Translations under genes and position numbers: made by a program | The notes under the pieces: model-generated | The model's input: only the letters and a program-made list of their open reading frames with translations | Told to the model about the DNA's origin: nothing | The model's database searches: none | Shown: positions 19,701-30,700 of the stretch, piece by piece | How positions within the stretch are numbered: the stretch's first letter is position 1 | Layout of the letters: every line of letters begins with the position of its first letter | Assembly (NCBI GenBank): GCA_016197225.1 | Contig: JACPWC010000080.1 | Span: forward strand, 1-64,000 | Length of the DNA: 64,000 bases | Reading direction: 5' to 3' | Source: Chloroflexota bacterium | GTDB taxonomy: Bacteria > Chloroflexota > Anaerolineae > Anaerolineales > VGOW01

Positions 19701-21165
19701 CCGTCTCACTTCTGGCCGAGAGAGTCAATAAATGCAGTGGCCGCTCAACGTCCGCAGTTTTGCGTTCAACCACCGGCGCTTCTTCCAAAACAATATGCGC
19801 GTTCGTGCCGCTGAAGCCGAAGGAGCTGACACCGGCGATGCGCTTGCCAGCCCAGGGCGCGCGTTGGGTGGGAACAGTGATTGGCAAGTCGGCCCAGGGG
19901 ATGAACGGGCTAAGCGTCTTCAAATGAAGGTGCGGCGGAATCTCTTTGTGTTGAAGCGCGAGCACGGCCTTGATGAGTCCGGCGATGCCCGCCGCCGCTT
20001 CCAGATGACCGACGTTTGTTTTCACCGAGCCGATCATCAACGGGTTGGCCGCCTCTCGACCCTGGCCGAGAACTGCGCCCAGCGCCCGCACTTCAATCGG
20101 GTCGCCGAGCGAGGTGCCGGTTCCGTGCGCTTCGGCGTAACTCACCTCGTGCGGCGCAACGCCGCTGTTCGCCAGCGCCTCACGAATCACCGCTTCCTGG
20201 GCCGGGCCGTTCGGCGCGGTGAGGCCGCCGCTCCGGCCATCATGGTTGATGGCCGCCCCGCGAACGACGGCTAAAATGTTGTCGCCGTCGGCTTGCGCGT
20301 CCGAGAGTCGCTTGAGGGCAATCATGCCGCAACCCTCACCGCGCACGTAGCCGTCCGCCGCCGCGTCGAACGTCTTGCACCGCCCGTCGGCGGCCATCAT
20401 CCGCGACCTAGAGAAGTTGATGTGAACTTCGGGCGTCAGGATCACACTGACGCCGCCCGCCAGCGCCAGATTGCATTCACCCTTGCGCAAACTTTGCACG
20501 GCCAGATGCACGGCCACTAGCGACGACGAGCAGGCCGTGTCAATCGCCACGTTTGGCCCGTGCAGGCCGAGCAAGTACGAGAGGCGGCCTGCGGCCACGC
20601 TGTAGGTGTTGCCGGTCGCGGCGTAAGTGTCAATGCGATCCGGGTCGGCGTAGACCATGCGAAAGTAGTCGCTGTTGCTGATGCCGACGAACACGCCCGT
20701 CTGACTGCCCATCAATTTTTCCGGCGACTGCCCGGCGTGCTCCAGCGCCTCCCAACTTACTTCAAGGAGCAGGCGATGTTGCGGGTCCATGCTGGCCGCC
20801 TCACGCGGGGCGATGCCGAAGAAGTAGGGGTCGAACTTGTCCACGTCGGCCAGCCACGCGCCGAAACGGGTGGACATCTTGCCCGGCTTGTCGGGGTCGG
20901 CGTCGTAGTAAGCATTGATGTCCCAACGCTCCGGCGGCACTTCGGCGATAGTGTCCACGCCGTCGCGCAGAAGAGTCCAGAACGACTCAGGATCATTCGC
21001 GCCGCCGGGGAATCGGAGACCGAGGCCGACGATAGCAATGGGTTCCGTCTTCTGTCGTTCAGCCTGATCCAGCTTCTCGCGCAGTTCGCGGATTTCGAGA
21101 AGCGCCCGCTTCACGGGCGATAGATTCGCAGTGGTGTCCGTCTCTGTTTGATTGGCGTTGATCAT
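16783..21165 (-). CDS. Type I polyketide synthase module, KS-AT-cMT-ACP, no reduction
   Basis: A 1460-residue module with no reductive domains. Docking helix (LSPVKRALLEIRELREKLDQ), ketosynthase (Cys212 in IDTACSSS, His347, His387), acyltransferase (Ser653 in GHSAGEIVAA), C-methyltransferase (about 915-1290; VIEIGAGTGG at 1112-1121), ACP (Ser1372 in GVDSLMAV) and a docking tail (LSEDEVEALLLKKL). After the methyltransferase the chain passes straight through a linker to the ACP, so the expected unit is an alpha-methyl beta-ketone. The AT differs from its neighbours: GHSAGE rather than GHSVGE, and IASH at 753-756 instead of HAFH. This leaves extender choice uncertain; with a cMT present, malonyl-CoA plus SAM methylation remains plausible. 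Confidence 0.97.
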   Translation of the reverse strand: MINANQTETDTTANLSPVKRALLEIRELREKLDQAERQKTEPIAIVGLGLRFPGGANDPESFWTLLRDGVDTIAEVPPERWDINAYYDADPDKPGKMSTRFGAWLADVDKFDPYFFGIAPREAASMDPQHRLLLEVSWEALEHAGQSPEKLMGSQTGVFVGISNSDYFRMVYADPDRIDTYAATGNTYSVAAGRLSYLLGLHGPNVAIDTACSSSLVAVHLAVQSLRKGECNLALAGGVSVILTPEVHINFSRSRMMAADGRCKTFDAAADGYVRGEGCGMIALKRLSDAQADGDNILAVVRGAAINHDGRSGGLTAPNGPAQEAVIREALANSGVAPHEVSYAEAHGTGTSLGDPIEVRALGAVLGQGREAANPLMIGSVKTNVGHLEAAAGIAGLIKAVLALQHKEIPPHLHLKTLSPFIPWADLPITVPTQRAPWAGKRIAGVSSFGFSGTNAHIVLEEAPVVERKTADVERPLHLLTLSARSETALKTLSRRFINQLDSQSLADVCFTANSGRSHFAHRLAVVADSVPQAREKLVAFVEGRESLGMASGHMIQPTPPEVVFMFTGQGAQYVGMGRQLYETQPVFRKTLDKCDELLRPHLNQSLISLLNSQPSPLDETMYTQPALFAIQYALAELWKSWGIEPTVVLGHSAGEIVAACVAGVYNLEDGLKLSYERGRLMQTKSLAGEMVAVFADEARVAEAVAPFADKISIAAINGPSNVVISGAPEAVQSVVANLKEAGIKSRRLEISIASHSPMMAPMLDEFERVAATIKYSPPRIGLISNLSGQLQNEFDAGYWRRHIQQPVRFADSLKTLHEQGYKVFVEIGPKPTLLGMGQRCWPGGEGAGLWLPSLRDGRSDWEQILESLSALYVRGASVNWAGFDKPYSRRRLPLPTYPFERLRYWTDAAQSRPEPKRDVWESVVRAGQGQAGQGPLDLTLSTYSAKWDCLHRLTVAYVAAAFRELGVFGKAGEKQTAESLMAQCNIADTYRHLLRRWLEKLAAEGLLTQDGETFVSLKPLPDPELTSILNEARATLADAPTLLNYVEGCGSKLAAVLTGKESPLETLFPGGEYTVVEYIYRDWAVARYFNSIARSVVEAAQKAKGGKQLRVIEIGAGTGGTSSALLPALSPDSVYHYTDVSDFFLARAGQNFKDYAFVRYGLLDIEQDPAAQGYTPHSFDVVVAANALHATRNLHQTLQNARTLLAPGGLLVLYEATDHQSWFDITTGLIEGWQLFEDDLRTDNPLLSAEQWLATFQANGFDEAMALPERGSAAEILRQHILVARAPLTGQRAESAEPEWEGTRTNQVAQSVSASPTPAEELRSQLESALPDEREELLVGFARTQVTKVLRIDPSHPLDRKQRLMDLGVDSLMAVELRNLLTSGLGLARKLPATLMFDYPTVEAIARYLEREMFDGEKPAQTQPRLEAAQSALSADAIEQLSEDEVEALLLKKLDGMTK

Positions 21166-21189
21166 CTAAATTCCCTTGCTTACGAGCAG

Positions 21190-21233
21190 TAGCATCCTGA
21201 GCGAAGTCGAAGGACGGGCCTCCGCTCAGGGTG
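21190..21233. repeat. Palindromic element supplying a PKS stop codon
   Basis: A 12-bp near-perfect inverted repeat (GCATCCTGAGCG paired with CGCTCAGGGTGC) around a 20-base middle that includes GAAGTCGAAGG. It lies in the 60-base gap between two PKS genes and runs into the upstream one: the last codons and TGA stop of the gene ending at 21226 are read from the right arm. The GAGCGAAGTCGAAGG core resembles the middle of the in-frame elements at 23842 and 31318. Confidence 0.75.
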
Positions 21234-24200
21234 CTTGCTTTGTCTTTGAATTCGCCAGTTCAGCCAACAGCAACGCTTCAGCTTCATCATCCGAAAGCTG
21301 TTCCAACTCGGCCACCGCCGCCGCGTGTTGGTCGGCTTCCTGTTTCACTTCAGCTTCCTCTTCGGCCCGACCGTCTTTCAAGGCCAGCACGTCGTCGAAC
21401 ACGTACCCGGCCAAAGTTTCAAGAGTCGGGTAATCGAAGAGGAGGGTCGCGGGCAGTGTCCGGCCCAACGACTGGCCGAGCGCGTTTCGCAGTTCGACAG
21501 CCATCAGCGAGTCGAGTCCCATCTCGTTCAACGGCTGGCGCGGGTCAATGGCTTGCGACGGATTCAGGCCCAGCACTCTGATGGCCTGCTCACGCACGTG
21601 CGCCGCCAACACCGACAACTTCTTGTTCGGTGAAATCTCGGCCAGGCGGCTCAAAATTTCGGACTGGTCTTTGGCCGGTTGCGTTTGTTTGGCTTGCGCC
21701 TGAGCGATCAAGTCTGAGAGCAGAGGCGACACGTTGCCGCGCTGGCTCAACGTTGTCCAGTTGATAGGCAGGACTCCGATTTGCGCCGACTCAGCAGTAC
21801 TGAGCAGTTGCCCCAAAACGGCCATGCCCTGCTCCGGCGTCATTGCGCCCATGCCCTGCGCCGCCCACCGCCGCTGATCCTGACCCTCCAGCGCCGCCGC
21901 CATGCCGACCTCGCTCCACGCTCCCCAGTTGATACTGAGGGCGGGCAGGCCTTGCGCTTTGCGGTAATGCGCCAGCGCGTCCATGAAGGCGTTGCCGGCG
22001 GCGTAGTTGCCCTGCCCCGGCGAGCCTAACAGCGACGCCGCCGAGGAGAACATTACAAAGAAGTCGAGCGGCAAATGCTGAGTGAGCGTGTGCAGGTTCC
22101 ACGCGCCGTCAATCTTGGGCGCGGTTGCGTTGGTAAACTTCTGCCAGTTCTGTTGTTGCAGGATTCCGTCGTCGAGCGCGCCGGCGGCGTGAACGATGCC
22201 TTTCAACGGCGGCTCGATACCGGCGAGCAGTTTTTGAATCTGATCGGCCTTCGCCACGTCAACTTGCGCGACCTGAACGTGGACGCCCATTGCCTGTAAT
22301 TCGCTCACCACGCGAGAGGCGGCTTCACCGGGTTGGCGGCGGCCCGCCAGCACCAGATTCTGCGCCCCCTGATCGGCCAGCCATCGCGCCACGCGCAATC
22401 CAAGTCCGCCGAGGCCGCCAGTGATCAAGTAAGAAGCATCGCCGCGAATCGTTACCGGATGAGGCTGGGTGATGACGACCTTGCCGATCTGTTTGGCTTG
22501 CGCCATGTAGCGGAAGGCGCTGGCGGCGTCGCCGAGCGGGAAGGCGCGGCGCGGCAGTGGCTTGAGCGAGCCGTCGGCGAAGGCGGCCAGCAATTCTTGA
22601 AGCATTGTTTGAATGAAGGCCGGGTCGGCGCGAATGGTGTCGGTCAGGTCGAAAGCGGCGTAGAACACATCCGGCCTGGCTTGCGTCATTTGCTCCTTGC
22701 TCCAAATGCCGCGCTTGCCAATTTCGAGGAAGCGGCCATTCGGCGCGAGCGATGACAGACTCTTGGCGATGAAGTCGCCGCTCAGCGAGTTGAGGACGAT
22801 GTCCACGCCCTGCCCGTTCGTGGCCGCTTTGATCTCGTCGGCGAAGTCGAGGGCGCGCGAGTTCATGATGCGCTCGCGTGCGACGCCGAGCGACTCGAGG
22901 TGCTTGCGCTTTTCGGGGCTGCCAACGGTGGCGAAGACTTCCGCCCCGGCGCGTTGGGCCAACTGCACTGCCGCCAGCCCCACCCCGCCTGCCGCCGCGT
23001 GGATAAGCACCTTGTCGCCCGCCCTCATCTTCGCCAGATGATGCAGGCCGTAGTAAGCGGTGAGGAAGGTGATCGGAATGGTGACCGCCTCGACAAAACT
23101 CATCGCCGCCGGTTTGTGAATCACGAGATCGGCGTCCGCAATGGCGAAGGTGCTGAAACTGTGCGGGGCGAGGGCAATCACTTCGTCGCCGACGTTGAAG
23201 CGGCTCACGCCTTCGCCGACTGCGACCACCGTGCCCGCGCACTCGTTGCCAAGCGGCACGTCTTCGCCGATCATGCCGAGAACGTTCAACACTTCTTTGA
23301 AGTTCAGGCCGGTGGCATGCACCTGTATCTCAACTTCGCCGGGGCCGGGCGCGCGGCGGGAGGCGGGTTGAAGCGTGAGGTTGTCCAGCGTGCCGTAGTT
23401 GGTAATTTGTAATTGAACGGGTTGGCGCTTCTCTGCGTTCGTCGCTCGCGCCAGGCGGGCCACGTAGCGACCCTCGCGGCGCAACGCAATTTGAGTCTCG
23501 GTTTCATTCGACCATAACTCGGCCAGAAGCGACTCGGTTTCGTCGCTCGCCGGACTCAGATCGACTCGCGCACAACGCAGTTCGGGATGCTCCAGCGCAA
23601 TCACGCCGCCCAGGCCCCACAGTGACGATTGCGCCACTGCCACCGGCTCGTCGTTCACCGCCTGCGCCCCGCGAGTGACCAGCCACAGGCGCGGCGGCGT
23701 TGAGGCTTGCGTTTTGGCGATGGCCTGCACGAGCTGAAGCGCACTGCCGCAAACCAAATCCTGGTCGGCGGTTTCGGAGTTGGCGTCGAGACTCCATAGG
23801 TGAACGATGCCGCGCCAGTTTTGCTGACTCAGCAACTGGTCTGAGACCCTAAGGGTCTCGCCCACTTCGCTTCGCTCCGGGGTGCTTCGCAAGACCCTTA
23901 GGGTCTCACAAGTCTCGCCCAACTCCGCCAATCGCTTCGCCAGTGTTTCACCCACGCCTTGCGAGTCGGCGAGGATGAGCCACTTGCCTTGCCCGTCCGG
24001 TTTGCCTTGCGCCTCAAGCGGCTTGAGTTGCCATTCGACTTCGTACAGCCAGTCGTCGTAGTTGCGCTCGCTACGCTCACCCGCGCGTCCCAGGGCTTCA
24101 CGGCTGGCGCGTTTGAGATGGAAGCCTTTGATTTCGGCGACGACGTTCCCGGCCTCATCAAGCAATTGTACGTCGGCGGTCACGGTCTGGGTGTTTGCGC

Positions 24201-27200
24201 CATCGGCAGGGCGCAGGCGGGCATGACTCCACAGGTGAACCTCAGGGCGTCTGTGAAGCTGAAAATGATCCACGCCCATGGGCAGGTAAGTCTCTGCGCC
24301 GTCGGGCAGGATCGTGGCCGCCACTTGCAAACAAGCATCCAGCAGAGCCGGGTGAATTTTATAGACATCAGCTTCGGGCAATAACGTATCGGGCAATTGA
24401 ATCTCGCCCAGGGCTTCAGCCTCGCGCCGCCAAATTTGCTTCACGCCCCGAAAGCGAGAGCCGAAGTCCAGCCCGCGTTCACGCATTTGCCGGTAGTGTG
24501 TTTCGGCAGAAATCGCTTCGCGGCAACGCGCTCGCGCCTCTTCTAATTTAACTGGAACAGGGTTGCTGGCAAGCGTTGCCCGCACCTGCCCGCTGGCATG
24601 AAGACGCCACGCCCCGGTCTTTTCATCTGTCAGGCTGAAAATTTTGAACGAGGCCAGTTCTGCCGACTCAGGCGTGATCACCGTTTGAAGGGTCTGCGCG
24701 CCTTCGTCCGGCAGAGTCAGAGCTTCATGAAGGATCAGGCCTTCCACAGAAACGGCGGTGAAACCGTTAGCGTCAAGAGCCGCCGCCCCGGCAGAGGCCG
24801 CCAGTTCCACGTAAACGGTAGCGGGCAGAACCACCGTCCCAAAAATGCGGTGATCATTCAAGAAGGCGGGTTGGTCAGCGCCGAGCGCCGTCTCAAAGAC
24901 AATTTCTTTTCCGGCGGAGCGCAGTCGCTGGCCGGGCAGGGAACGGCTGGCAGAAGGCGCCGTCGTTCGCCGTGCCGAAGCCGGGAGCCAGTAACGCTCG
25001 CGCTGGAAAGGGTAGGTGGGCAATATCACGCGGCGGCGCGACTCACCCTGATAAAAACCCGGCCAGTCGGCGTCCACGCCGCGCGCGTAGAGGCCGCCCA
25101 AACTTTCGAGCATTTGCAACCGGCCGTCGCGCTTCTTTCTTAATGAAGAGAGCCACAGGCCCGCGCCGTCGGGCAAACATTGCTGGCCCATTTCGATCAG
25201 GGTCGGGCTGGGGCCAAGCTCCAAAAACAATTCAAAGCCCTGCGCGTCCATGGCTTCGATAGCCGACGAGAAGCGCACGGCCTCGCGCACGTGCCGCCGC
25301 CAGTAAGCGGCGTCCGGAAGTTCGCCGGATTTGAAGGGCTGGCCGGTGACGTTCGAGAACAGCGTCAGGCGCGGCGCGTTGAACTGCGCCTCACGAGCCG
25401 CCGACTCGAAGGCGTCGAGCATCGGTTCCATAAGCGGCGAGTGAAAGGCGTGGGAGACGTTGAGACGGCGTGTCTTAACGCCGTCGGCTTCCAGTTTTTG
25501 CAGGATGGCCTCAACGGCTTCGCCCTCGCCGGAGACCACGACGTTGCGCGGGCCGTTGACGGCGGCGATGGCGACACGATTCGAATACGGGGCAACCGCC
25601 TCTCGCGCCCGGGCCTCGTCGGCCAAAATGGCCGCCATCTTTCCGCCGGCAGGCAGGGCCTGCATCAGGCGGCCACGCTCGGCGATCAGTTTCAAACCGT
25701 CTTCCAAACTAAACACGCCGGCCACGCAGGCGGCCACGTACTCGCCCACACTGTGGCCCATCACCGCCGACGGCTGGACGCCCCACGACTGCCACAATTT
25801 CGCCAAAGAGTATTCAATCGCGAACAGGGCCGGTTGGGTGTAAGCGGTCTGATCGAGCAGAGGCAACTCTGAAGGAGAATAGAGAAGAGAGAGGAGAGAT
25901 TGATTGAGGTGGGGCCGAAGCAATTCGTCGCACCTGTCGAGCGTCTCGCGGAAGACGGGCTGGGTCTCGTAAAGCTTGCGGCCCATGTCGGCATATTGCG
26001 AGCCTTGCCCGGTGAACAAGAACGCCACCTTTGGCTGAGTCCGGCCCGGCAAAGCACTGCTCACCAGACCGCCCGTCGTTTGCCCGGCGAGAAAGGCCGA
26101 CAACTTCTCACGCGCCTGCTCAACCGACTCCGCCGTGAGGGCCAGACGATGATTGAAATGTGAGCGCCCGGCGCTGGCAGTGAAACACACGTCGGCCAGC
26201 GAGGCCGAAGGCTTTGTCAAGTAATGCTCGTATCGCTCGGCAAGTTGCTTGAGGGCAGAGTCGGTCTTGGCTGAAAGCGTGAGGAGATAAGATGAATGCT
26301 CGACAGCCGGGGTTGGATCGGAGGCCGGGGCCGCCGCCACGACGGCGTGGGCGTTGGTGCCGCTGGCCCCGAACGAACTCACGCCTGCGATCCGGTCGCC
26401 GCCCGCCCAGGGCGTGCGCTGGGTGGGGATGACGGCGGGAACTGCGCTCCAGTTGATGTTGGGATTGAGGCTTTGCAAATGCAGGTGAGGCGGCAGTTCC
26501 TCGTTTTGCAAAGCCAGCACGACCTTGATCAATCCGGCCACCCCCGCCGCCGACTCGGCGTGGCCGATGTTGGTTTTGACCGAGCCGAGCATGAAGGGCG
26601 ACTCTTTGGGCCGCCCCTGACTCAGCACGGCGGCCAGCGCCCGCACTTCAATCGGGTCGCCCAGCGGTGTGCCGGTGCCGTGCGCTTCCACGTAGCTCAC
26701 CTGGGCCGGCTCGACTCGGGCGTTCGCCAGCGCCGCCCGGAGCATCATCTCCTGGGCCAGCTTATTGGGCACGGTGAAGCCACTGCTGAAGCCGTCCTGG
26801 TTGACGGCAGTGCCGCGAATGACGGCCAGAATGGGATCGCCGTTTGCCTGGGCGTCCGAGAGGCGCTTGAGGACGACAACGCCACAGCCCTCACTGCGAA
26901 CCATGCCGTCGGCGCGGGCGTCGAACGTCTTGCAACGGCCATCGGCGGCCATCATCTTCGCCTTCGACGTGCCAATCGTCAGGTCCGGAGTCAGGATCAG
27001 GTTCACGCCGCCGGCCAGCGCCATGTCCGACTCGCCGCTTCGCAAACTCTGCACGGCCAGATGCGCCGCCGTCAACGACGACGAGCAGGCGGTGTCCACC
27101 GCCAAGCTGGGGCCGTGCAAACCAAAAATGTAAGAAAGCCGACCGGCGACGGCGTTGAGTGAAGCGCCGGTCACACGATAAGCGTCAATGTCTTCGGGGT

Positions 27201-27705
27201 TATTCTGCAAAAGCAAATAGTCGTTGTAACTGACGCCGACAAACACTCCGGTTCGACTGCCCATCAAGCCGGCCGGCGGCTGGCCTGCGCGCTCCAGCGC
27301 CTCCCAGGCAACTTCCAACAACAGCCGTTGTTGTGGATCAATTTTCCGGGCTTCACGCGGCGCAATGCCAAAGAAGGCGGCGTCGAACTGGTCAGCCGCC
27401 TCTAAAAACCCGCCCCAGCGGGTGACCATTTTCCCCGGCGTGTCCGGGTCAGAGTCGTAATAGGCCTCAGCATCCCAGCGTTCGGGCGGAACTTCCCGGA
27501 CGGCGTCCACACCGTTGGCCATCAATTGCCAGAACGCTTCCGGCGAATTGGCGTTGCCGGGAAAGCGACACCCCAGGCCGATGACGGCAATGGGTTCATG
27601 GCGTGAACGCTCAAGGGATTCCAGTTTGACCCGCATCTTTTGCAGGGCCACCAGCGCCTCTTTCAGACGGGCCTGATAATCAATCGGCTCTGGGCGATTA
27701 CTCAT
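21226..27705 (-). CDS. Type I polyketide synthase module, KS-AT-DH-ER-KR-ACP
   Basis: A 2159-residue fully reducing module without a methyltransferase. Docking helix (residues 9-37), ketosynthase (Cys207, His342, His382), acyltransferase (Ser652 in GHSVGEY, HAFH at 752-755, malonyl type), dehydratase (925-1215; His952 in [10 protein letters not shown], Asp1123 in [10 protein letters not shown]), enoylreductase (about 1425-1745; [11 protein letters not shown] at 1569-1579), ketoreductase (TGGLGGLG near 1762; LDD; Tyr1901 in [11 protein letters not shown], the normal tyrosine), ACP (Ser2066 in GLDSLMAV). Expected unit: saturated, unbranched. The linker between DH and ER holds an in-frame palindromic insertion at residues 1266-1288 (about [17 protein letters not shown]). 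The C-terminal Q-A-P-stop is encoded by another palindrome. The start overlaps the first module's stop by 4 bases. Confidence 0.97.
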   Translation of the reverse strand: MSNRPEPIDYQARLKEALVALQKMRVKLESLERSRHEPIAVIGLGCRFPGNANSPEAFWQLMANGVDAVREVPPERWDAEAYYDSDPDTPGKMVTRWGGFLEAADQFDAAFFGIAPREARKIDPQQRLLLEVAWEALERAGQPPAGLMGSRTGVFVGVSYNDYLLLQNNPEDIDAYRVTGASLNAVAGRLSYIFGLHGPSLAVDTACSSSLTAAHLAVQSLRSGESDMALAGGVNLILTPDLTIGTSKAKMMAADGRCKTFDARADGMVRSEGCGVVVLKRLSDAQANGDPILAVIRGTAVNQDGFSSGFTVPNKLAQEMMLRAALANARVEPAQVSYVEAHGTGTPLGDPIEVRALAAVLSQGRPKESPFMLGSVKTNIGHAESAAGVAGLIKVVLALQNEELPPHLHLQSLNPNINWSAVPAVIPTQRTPWAGGDRIAGVSSFGASGTNAHAVVAAAPASDPTPAVEHSSYLLTLSAKTDSALKQLAERYEHYLTKPSASLADVCFTASAGRSHFNHRLALTAESVEQAREKLSAFLAGQTTGGLVSSALPGRTQPKVAFLFTGQGSQYADMGRKLYETQPVFRETLDRCDELLRPHLNQSLLSLLYSPSELPLLDQTAYTQPALFAIEYSLAKLWQSWGVQPSAVMGHSVGEYVAACVAGVFSLEDGLKLIAERGRLMQALPAGGKMAAILADEARAREAVAPYSNRVAIAAVNGPRNVVVSGEGEAVEAILQKLEADGVKTRRLNVSHAFHSPLMEPMLDAFESAAREAQFNAPRLTLFSNVTGQPFKSGELPDAAYWRRHVREAVRFSSAIEAMDAQGFELFLELGPSPTLIEMGQQCLPDGAGLWLSSLRKKRDGRLQMLESLGGLYARGVDADWPGFYQGESRRRVILPTYPFQRERYWLPASARRTTAPSASRSLPGQRLRSAGKEIVFETALGADQPAFLNDHRIFGTVVLPATVYVELAASAGAAALDANGFTAVSVEGLILHEALTLPDEGAQTLQTVITPESAELASFKIFSLTDEKTGAWRLHASGQVRATLASNPVPVKLEEARARCREAISAETHYRQMRERGLDFGSRFRGVKQIWRREAEALGEIQLPDTLLPEADVYKIHPALLDACLQVAATILPDGAETYLPMGVDHFQLHRRPEVHLWSHARLRPADGANTQTVTADVQLLDEAGNVVAEIKGFHLKRASREALGRAGERSERNYDDWLYEVEWQLKPLEAQGKPDGQGKWLILADSQGVGETLAKRLAELGETCETLRVLRSTPERSEVGETLRVSDQLLSQQNWRGIVHLWSLDANSETADQDLVCGSALQLVQAIAKTQASTPPRLWLVTRGAQAVNDEPVAVAQSSLWGLGGVIALEHPELRCARVDLSPASDETESLLAELWSNETETQIALRREGRYVARLARATNAEKRQPVQLQITNYGTLDNLTLQPASRRAPGPGEVEIQVHATGLNFKEVLNVLGMIGEDVPLGNECAGTVVAVGEGVSRFNVGDEVIALAPHSFSTFAIADADLVIHKPAAMSFVEAVTIPITFLTAYYGLHHLAKMRAGDKVLIHAAAGGVGLAAVQLAQRAGAEVFATVGSPEKRKHLESLGVARERIMNSRALDFADEIKAATNGQGVDIVLNSLSGDFIAKSLSSLAPNGRFLEIGKRGIWSKEQMTQARPDVFYAAFDLTDTIRADPAFIQTMLQELLAAFADGSLKPLPRRAFPLGDAASAFRYMAQAKQIGKVVITQPHPVTIRGDASYLITGGLGGLGLRVARWLADQGAQNLVLAGRRQPGEAASRVVSELQAMGVHVQVAQVDVAKADQIQKLLAGIEPPLKGIVHAAGALDDGILQQQNWQKFTNATAPKIDGAWNLHTLTQHLPLDFFVMFSSAASLLGSPGQGNYAAGNAFMDALAHYRKAQGLPALSINWGAWSEVGMAAALEGQDQRRWAAQGMGAMTPEQGMAVLGQLLSTAESAQIGVLPINWTTLSQRGNVSPLLSDLIAQAQAKQTQPAKDQSEILSRLAEISPNKKLSVLAAHVREQAIRVLGLNPSQAIDPRQPLNEMGLDSLMAVELRNALGQSLGRTLPATLLFDYPTLETLAGYVFDDVLALKDGRAEEEAEVKQEADQHAAAVAELEQLSDDEAEALLLAELANSKTKQAP
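23842..23908. repeat. In-frame palindromic element within a PKS gene
   Basis: Perfect 17-bp inverted arms (23842-23858 and 23892-23908; left arm TGAGACCCTAAGGGTCT) enclose 33 bases. Each arm is itself nearly self-complementary. The middle shares CGGGGTGCTTCGCAAGAC with the element at 31318. It is read as codons inside the PKS linker with no frame break, giving [13 protein letters not shown]. Sister modules have no matching peptide at this place, so this is an insertion. Confidence 0.9.
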
Positions 27706-30700
27706 CTGCCATCCTTTATCAGATCATCAATTGCGCCAAGCTCATCGTCAAGCATGGTGATCAATTCATCTTCGGAGAGCATGTCCAGCTTTGCTTTTTC
27801 TTGCGCGTCACTCGCGGCGGCAAGTTCAGGCCGAGGCTTGGCCGGTTCGGGCGCGGCCAGCTTGAGCACATCTTTGGCCAGATAGTGGGTCATGGTCTCC
27901 ACCGTCGGGTATTCCAGGGCAACCGTCGGCGGCAGGGAGCAACCCAGGGCAACTTCGAGCCGGGTTCGCAACTGCACCGCCATCATCGAATCCATGCCAA
28001 TTTTGAAAAAGCCCTGTCGCGCATCAAGCGACTCAGGCGTCGTAAAGCCCAGAACTCTGGCAACCTGTTCGCGCACATAGCCAAACAGAATCTCCGATCG
28101 TTCGTGCGGCGCGGCCTCCTGTAAGCGCCGGGCAAACCCATCAGGCGCTTTTGCAGAAGGCTCGGTCATCGTTTTTGTGAGGGCGGCCGGATGTTCAAGT
28201 AGCGGTCGGGTGCGCCGGGCTTCGTAGACGGGTCTGAAAATACCCCAATCAACGGCGGCTACCACTTGTTGAGTCGCGCCCGTTTCCAACAAGTAGCCCA
28301 TCGCCGCCGCCGCTTTTTCCGGCGGCATGGCGCTCAGGCCAACCTGAGTGAAGAGGCGGGCCAGATCATCGGTTGCCAGGCCGTCACCCGCCCACCAGCC
28401 CCAGTTGACGGCAAGGGCGGGCAAGCCTGAGGCGCGACGATGATGAGCCAGGGCGTCGAGGAAATGATTGGCGGCGGCGTAATGAGCCAGACCCTGCGAA
28501 CCCCAAACCGATGCGCCGGACGAGAACATGACGAAGAAATCCAGCGCCATCTTTTGAGTCAGTTGATGCAAAGCCCAGGCTCCCGACACTTTAGGGTGAA
28601 GGATGGCCTGAAAGGAGTCGGCATCCAATTCTTTCAGCGGTTTATTGGTCGTCAGGCCGGCGGCATGAATAACGCCGCGCACCGGCGGCGTTGTGCGCCG
28701 GAACAACTCGGTCATCTGCGCCAAGTCGGCAACGTCGGCTTTGGCAACCGTCACCGTTGCGCCCTGTTCTTCGAGAGCTTGCACCGCCGCAATTTGTTTG
28801 CCAAATTTGCTGTCCGGCGAAACGGTCTTCCACTCACTGCGCTCAGGCAATCCGGTTCGGCCAGTGAGCAGGAGGTGTTGCGCGCCGTTGACGGCCAGCC
28901 AGCGGGCGACCTGCAAACCAACACCGCCCAGGCCGCCGCTGATCAAGTAGGTGGCGTCAGGCCGAAGAGTCAGTGGGCGCGCCTCTACCGGCTTCTCGCG
29001 GCTCCGTTCCAGTCGGGCTACGTAACGTTCGCCATCGCGGAAGGCGATCTGATCCTCGCCATCCGATTCCCAAATTTCGTCGAGCAGGGTGACAGCATCT
29101 TCGGCGGTTGTCGTCACGGATGGCAAATCAACGAGGCCGCCCCAGGACTCTGGATGCTCCAGCGCCATCACCCGCCCAAGACCCCACAGTGGCGCTTGCG
29201 CGAGCGCCAAAGATTCGGGCTTCACGGGTTGAGCGCCGCGCGTCACCAGCCACAGGCGCGGCCTCGCCCCTTCATTTCGCGGCAAGGCCTGCATCAAACG
29301 CAGGGCGCTTTCACAACTTGCGGTGACTGAGTCCAGCGTGGCCTCCAGCCCTCTTAAGTAAATGACGCCTCGATGTGGCTTGGTCAATAAGTCTTCGATA
29401 TTTGTTTCATCGGCAAGCGCCAGGGCGCAAGTCTCGCCTTTTGCCTCCAACAGTTTCGCCAGCGCCGCGCCCAGCCCGCCCTCATCTGCCAAAATCAGCC
29501 AGCGGCCTGGAGCGTCAACGCGCTTCTGCATTGAAGCACGCGGTTTGGCCTGCCAGGTCAGGTCGTAAAGCCAGTCGGCTTCAAACGGCCAAACGCCGAT
29601 GTTGCCGCTGACGCAACACTTCCAAGAGTCGGCTTCCCCGACCCGGCTAAAAATCTGGAACGAGGCGGCATTGTCATCATCGCGAGTCAGGATCATTTGA
29701 GATTCCGATTCGCCGTCTTCAGGCAAGGGCTGATGAATCACAACTTGCTTGACGGTACATACTCGTCCCTCAAACACTGTCTTGGCCGCTGTGAGAGCCA
29801 TCTCAACATAAAGGCTCGAAGCCGTGACTTCAAGTTGATGGGCGCGCAAATATTTGCGAAAGCGCCCGTCGAGCTTGTTCTGCCAGAAGTGGCTGCCGGG
29901 CAGGTGGGCCAGGCCTGGCAGGCGGTGGCCGAGGAGAGGATCGCCAGCGCCAGCCAACGCCCAGGCCGGGCGAGTGGTTGAAGTGGCCGCTCCGGCCTCC
30001 AACCAGAAATGCCGTCGTTGCCAGGGATAGGCCGGCAAACGAACGTGCCGCCCGCCGTTCGGGAAGCGTTTGCGCCAGTCGGGCATGTAGCCCAGCGTGT
30101 ACATCACGCCAAGCGCGCCGAGCATGGCCGCGCTTTCGTCGGCCTCGCGTTGCAGAGACGGCACGGTGTGGCCGGTCTGGTTGAGATGATGCAGTGTTTC
30201 GTCCACCGACGGCAGAAGAATCGGATGGGGACTCATTTCAATGAAGACGGTGTGGCCCGCTTTCGCCAGGCGTTGAACGGCGTTCGAGAACAGCACCGGC
30301 TGGCGCAAATTTTTCGCCCAGTAGTTCGCGTCGAAGGTTGAGCCGTCGGTGGTGGCGTCAATCACCGTCGAGTCAATCGGTGTTGAGGCGGCTCGCGGTT
30401 GCAGGCCGTCCAGCGCGGCCAGCAAGTCGGCGCGCAGGGACTCCATTTGCGGGCTGTGTGAGGCCACGTCCACCTTCACCGGGCGGCAAAAGACGTTGCC
30501 GGCGCGGAGAGCGCCCAGCACTGCTTCGAGCGCCGCCGGGTCGCCGGAGAGCACCGTAGATTTGGGACTGTTGCTGACCGCAATCGAGAGTTTATCTTCG
30601 TAACCGAGCACGGCTTCTTGCGCCTGAACCAGCGACAACCCGACCACGGCCATTGCGCCTTGCCCGGCCACCCGCTTGAGCAATTTGCTCCGTTGGCAGA

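Noticed and set aside
23842-23908. Frameshift or assembly error in the PKS gene at the odd [10 protein letters not shown] peptide
   Set aside because: The frame is open on both sides and a sister copy with the same frame occurs at 31318; this is an insertion, not an error.
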